Translations under genes and position numbers: made by a program
The notes under the pieces: generated by a model
What the model was told of the DNA's origin: nothing
The model's input: the letters and a program-made list of their open reading frames with translations, nothing else
The model's database searches: none
Shown: in pieces, positions 62,046-64,000 of the stretch
Layout of the letters: each line of letters opens with the position of its first letter
How positions within the stretch are numbered: the first letter of the stretch is position 1
Source: an uncultured Flavobacteriaceae bacterium
Lineage (GTDB): Bacteria; Bacteroidota; Bacteroidia; Flavobacteriales; Flavobacteriaceae
NCBI GenBank assembly: GCA_943789305.1
Contig: CALSTP010000002.1
Span: 147,173-211,172 of the forward strand
DNA: 64,000 nucleotides
Reading direction: 5' to 3'

Positions 62046-64000
62046 TTACCAAATATAAACTCGGTCTTCAGGTTTTAAATACATTGAATCTCCTTCTTTT
62101 ACATTGAAGGTAGCGTAAAAGGCATCCATATTTTTTAGTGGTTGCATCGCTCTTTGAATTCCAGGAGAATGCGGATCTGTTCGCACTTGATTTTTAAGTG
62201 CTTCATCTCTAGTTTTAGTTCTCCAAACAGTTCCCCATGAAAGGAAAAAACGTTCTTCAGCAGAAAACCCATCGATTGGATCGGGTTTTCCATGTTTTTT
62301 GAAATGTAATTCTAAAGCGTCAAATGAAGCATTAATACCTCCTAAATCCCCTATGTTCTCTCCTAATGTAAATTTCCCATTGATAAAAACCTCGGGGAGT
62401 ACCTCTAAAGTACTGTACTGATCTGCTAGTTTTTCTCCAAGATTATTAAATTCAGTCAAATCATCTTCTGACCACCAATTCACTAGGTTTCCTTCTGCAT
62501 CATAATCGGCACCACTATCGTCAAACCCATGAGAAATTTCGTGGCCAATAATTCCACCAATGGCCCCATAATTAATAGCTGCATCTGCTTTAAAATCGAA
62601 GAAAGGCGGTTGTAAAATTGCAGCAGGAAAAACGATCTCATTGTAGGTTGGGTTGTAGTATGCATTTACAGTTTGAGGAGACATAAACCACTTGGTTTTA
62701 TCTACTGGTTTTTTCAAGTCTTCAAGATCTTTCATGAAATAGAAGCGAGCAATGTTCAGTACTGCTCCCAAATAAGAAACACGCTGTCCTGAATCTTTTA
62801 GAGATAATTTTTGATAATCTTCCCATTGATCGGGATAACCAACTTTAACAGTCGTTTTTTCGAGCTTTTCGATGGCTTTACTTTTTGTTGAAGCATCCAT
62901 CCATTCTAACTTATTGATTCGAATTTTATAGGCTTCAATTAAATTACTAACCAGTTCTTTGATTTTTTCTTTAGCTTGGGGAGGGAATTTTTCAGCAACA
63001 TAGAGTTTCCCTAAGGGCTGCCCTAAACTTCCATTGACTATTCTTAAGGCTATTTTTTCAAGGGGTTCTTGAGTTTTAGCACCTCGAAGTGTTTTGTAAT
63101 AAAAGTCCCAGTTAGTTTTATCCATTTCAGTTGAAAGCCTACTTGCAAATCGATCTACTAGGGACCATTTTAAATATGTTTTCCAATCTTGAACGCTGTT
63201 ATTTTTTAACAATTCATCCAATGAGGCAAAATAACCTTGGTCGGTAATTATGATATCTCGATCCAGACCTTTTGCTCCAATTCCACTGAAATATGAAGAC
63301 CAGCTTATTGATGGAATTAATAGTTGTAACCCTTTTATTGATGTGGGATTGTAACGTTTTGCTGGATCTCGACGTTCTACCTTATTCATTCGAGCAGCTG
63401 CCATTTGAGTTTCCATAGCAACTACGGTTGATGCTAATTCAGTTGTTTGTTCTAAATCAATATAGTTAAGCATACGAGCTACATGAGCTTCATATTGCTC
63501 CATTATTTTTTTCGAGTCATCATCATCCTTGAGGTAATAATCTCTTTCGATCCCTAAGGCACCCGGATACATATGTGGAGCATTTTTATTACTGTCTTTG
63601 GCATCAGAAGAAACATAAAATCCTAAAATACCTCCACCTCCAATAGGTTCTGTATGAATCAAATAATTTTGGATCCCTTCTAATGAGCTTATTTCATCGA
63701 TTTTTTTTAAATAAGGTCTCAGCGGATCAATTCCTTCAGCATTTCTTTTGATGGTATCGTTTATCAACTTAAAAAATATTACTGCTTTTCCTTCATCAGA
63801 ATTTTCATCAAGTTGGGTTTTTGAAGCTTCTTTTAATAGAGCAAGGACATCTTCATCTGTTTTTTTGCGAACTTCGTATGCACTGCCCCAACGAGTTCTA
63901 TCATCAGGGATTTTTGTGTTGGCCATCCAGGTTCCGTTTACATAATTATAAAAATTATCTTGAGGACGAACAGTAGTATCTAGTAATGAAATGTCAATTC
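62046..64000 (-). CDS. M13 family zinc metallopeptidase, neprilysin-like (N-terminus outside window)
   Basis: The frame is open to the window edge at 64000, so the start is missing; before the ATG at 63926 it reads DNFYNYVNGTW, the usual N-terminal block of M13. GHEISHGFDDSGADYD holds the HExxH zinc motif, with the third ligand Glu in ENIGDLGG and NAYYNPTYNEIVFPAAILQPPFF before it. Typical M13 total is about 670-690 residues, so about 30-40 N-terminal residues, including any signal, are absent. It cleaves oligopeptides in the periplasm or outside. Confidence 0.93.
   Translation of the reverse strand, partial: IDISLLDTTVRPQDNFYNYVNGTWMANTKIPDDRTRWGSAYEVRKKTDEDVLALLKEASKTQLDENSDEGKAVIFFKLINDTIKRNAEGIDPLRPYLKKIDEISSLEGIQNYLIHTEPIGGGGILGFYVSSDAKDSNKNAPHMYPGALGIERDYYLKDDDDSKKIMEQYEAHVARMLNYIDLEQTTELASTVVAMETQMAAARMNKVERRDPAKRYNPTSIKGLQLLIPSISWSSYFSGIGAKGLDRDIIITDQGYFASLDELLKNNSVQDWKTYLKWSLVDRFASRLSTEMDKTNWDFYYKTLRGAKTQEPLEKIALRIVNGSLGQPLGKLYVAEKFPPQAKEKIKELVSNLIEAYKIRINKLEWMDASTKSKAIEKLEKTTVKVGYPDQWEDYQKLSLKDSGQRVSYLGAVLNIARFYFMKDLEDLKKPVDKTKWFMSPQTVNAYYNPTYNEIVFPAAILQPPFFDFKADAAINYGAIGGIIGHEISHGFDDSGADYDAEGNLVNWWSEDDLTEFNNLGEKLADQYSTLEVLPEVFINGKFTLGENIGDLGGINASFDALELHFKKHGKPDPIDGFSAEERFFLSWGTVWRTKTRDEALKNQVRTDPHSPGIQRAMQPLKNMDAFYATFNVKEGDSMYLKPEDRVYIW

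Noticed and set aside
1..64000. tRNA, rRNA, insertion sequences, prophage, CRISPR-Cas
   Set aside because: No cloverleaf-like or ribosomal segments, transposase genes, phage genes or repeat-spacer arrays were noticed on reading both strands.

Overview
The window comes from an AT-rich genome of the Bacteroidota, most likely a marine member of the Flavobacteriaceae. The signs are: many signal peptides ending in A-Q; a type IX secretion (T9SS) partner protein of the PorP/SprF type beside a protein with a gliding-motility-type (type B) C-terminal sorting domain; promoters resembling the Bacteroidota TTG / TAnnTTTG consensus rather than Shine-Dalgarno-led genes; and families common in flavobacteria (DUF5916, long urocanate hydratase, RhlE-like helicase). 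I see no rRNA, tRNA, CRISPR array, insertion sequence or prophage. No gene-free stretch exceeds about 200 bp.

Region by region. (1) 1-4.4 kb: end of an outer-membrane barrel gene, a LolD-like ATPase, two FtsX/MacB-type permeases and a LolA-like outer-membrane protein, one overlapping operon. (2) 4.4-18.3 kb: a patchwork rich in exported proteins. It holds five secreted proteins of about 220-260 residues that look like two tandem ferredoxin-like (dimeric alpha/beta barrel type) domains, an NTF2-like lipoprotein, a secreted RidA-like protein, a Kazal-type inhibitor lipoprotein, a DUF1295 membrane protein, several oxidoreductases or hydrolases, and an M28 peptidase with many membrane helices. 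(3) 18.3-23.8 kb: DUF5916/CBM9-like barrel protein, two DoxX-like proteins, an MFS transporter and a membrane AraC-family regulator. (4) 24-31.7 kb: surface cassette with PorP/SprF, a YadA-head-like beta-roll protein, a 1156-residue protein (cadherin, Gly-rich, TSP3, type B sorting domain) and a frameshifted C-type-lectin-like gene. (5) 31.9-37.7 kb: RND efflux operon whose adaptor gene carries a one-base frameshift. (6) 37.7-41.5 kb: a second copy of the secreted protein / NTF2 / DUF1295 neighbourhood, with a 49-residue secreted peptide. (7) 41.6-54.2 kb: amino-acid catabolism: proline (proline dehydrogenase, PruA), arginine (arginase) and histidine (hutH-U-I-G with a divergent LysR regulator), all leading toward glutamate. 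(8) 54.3-64 kb: MEST-like hydrolase with a Dabb lipoprotein, a frameshifted YkuK-like gene, a BNR/sortilin-like secreted propeller protein, an alanine/glycine:cation symporter and an M13 peptidase running off the window.

The most striking unexplained signal is a 19-bp inverted repeat, close to TASTTGC-N5-GCAASTA with a fixed 5-bp centre. It lies just upstream of the secreted two-domain proteins and the NTF2/RidA-like proteins at six places (5290, 8565, 9269, 10922, 18314, 40513), usually 4-7 bp before a TATCTT-like -7 element. It looks like the operator of an undescribed regulon of exported small-fold proteins. Three genes (C-type-lectin-like, RND adaptor, YkuK-like) are each broken by one apparent extra base, so either sequence error or recent decay must be settled before those genes are called dead.
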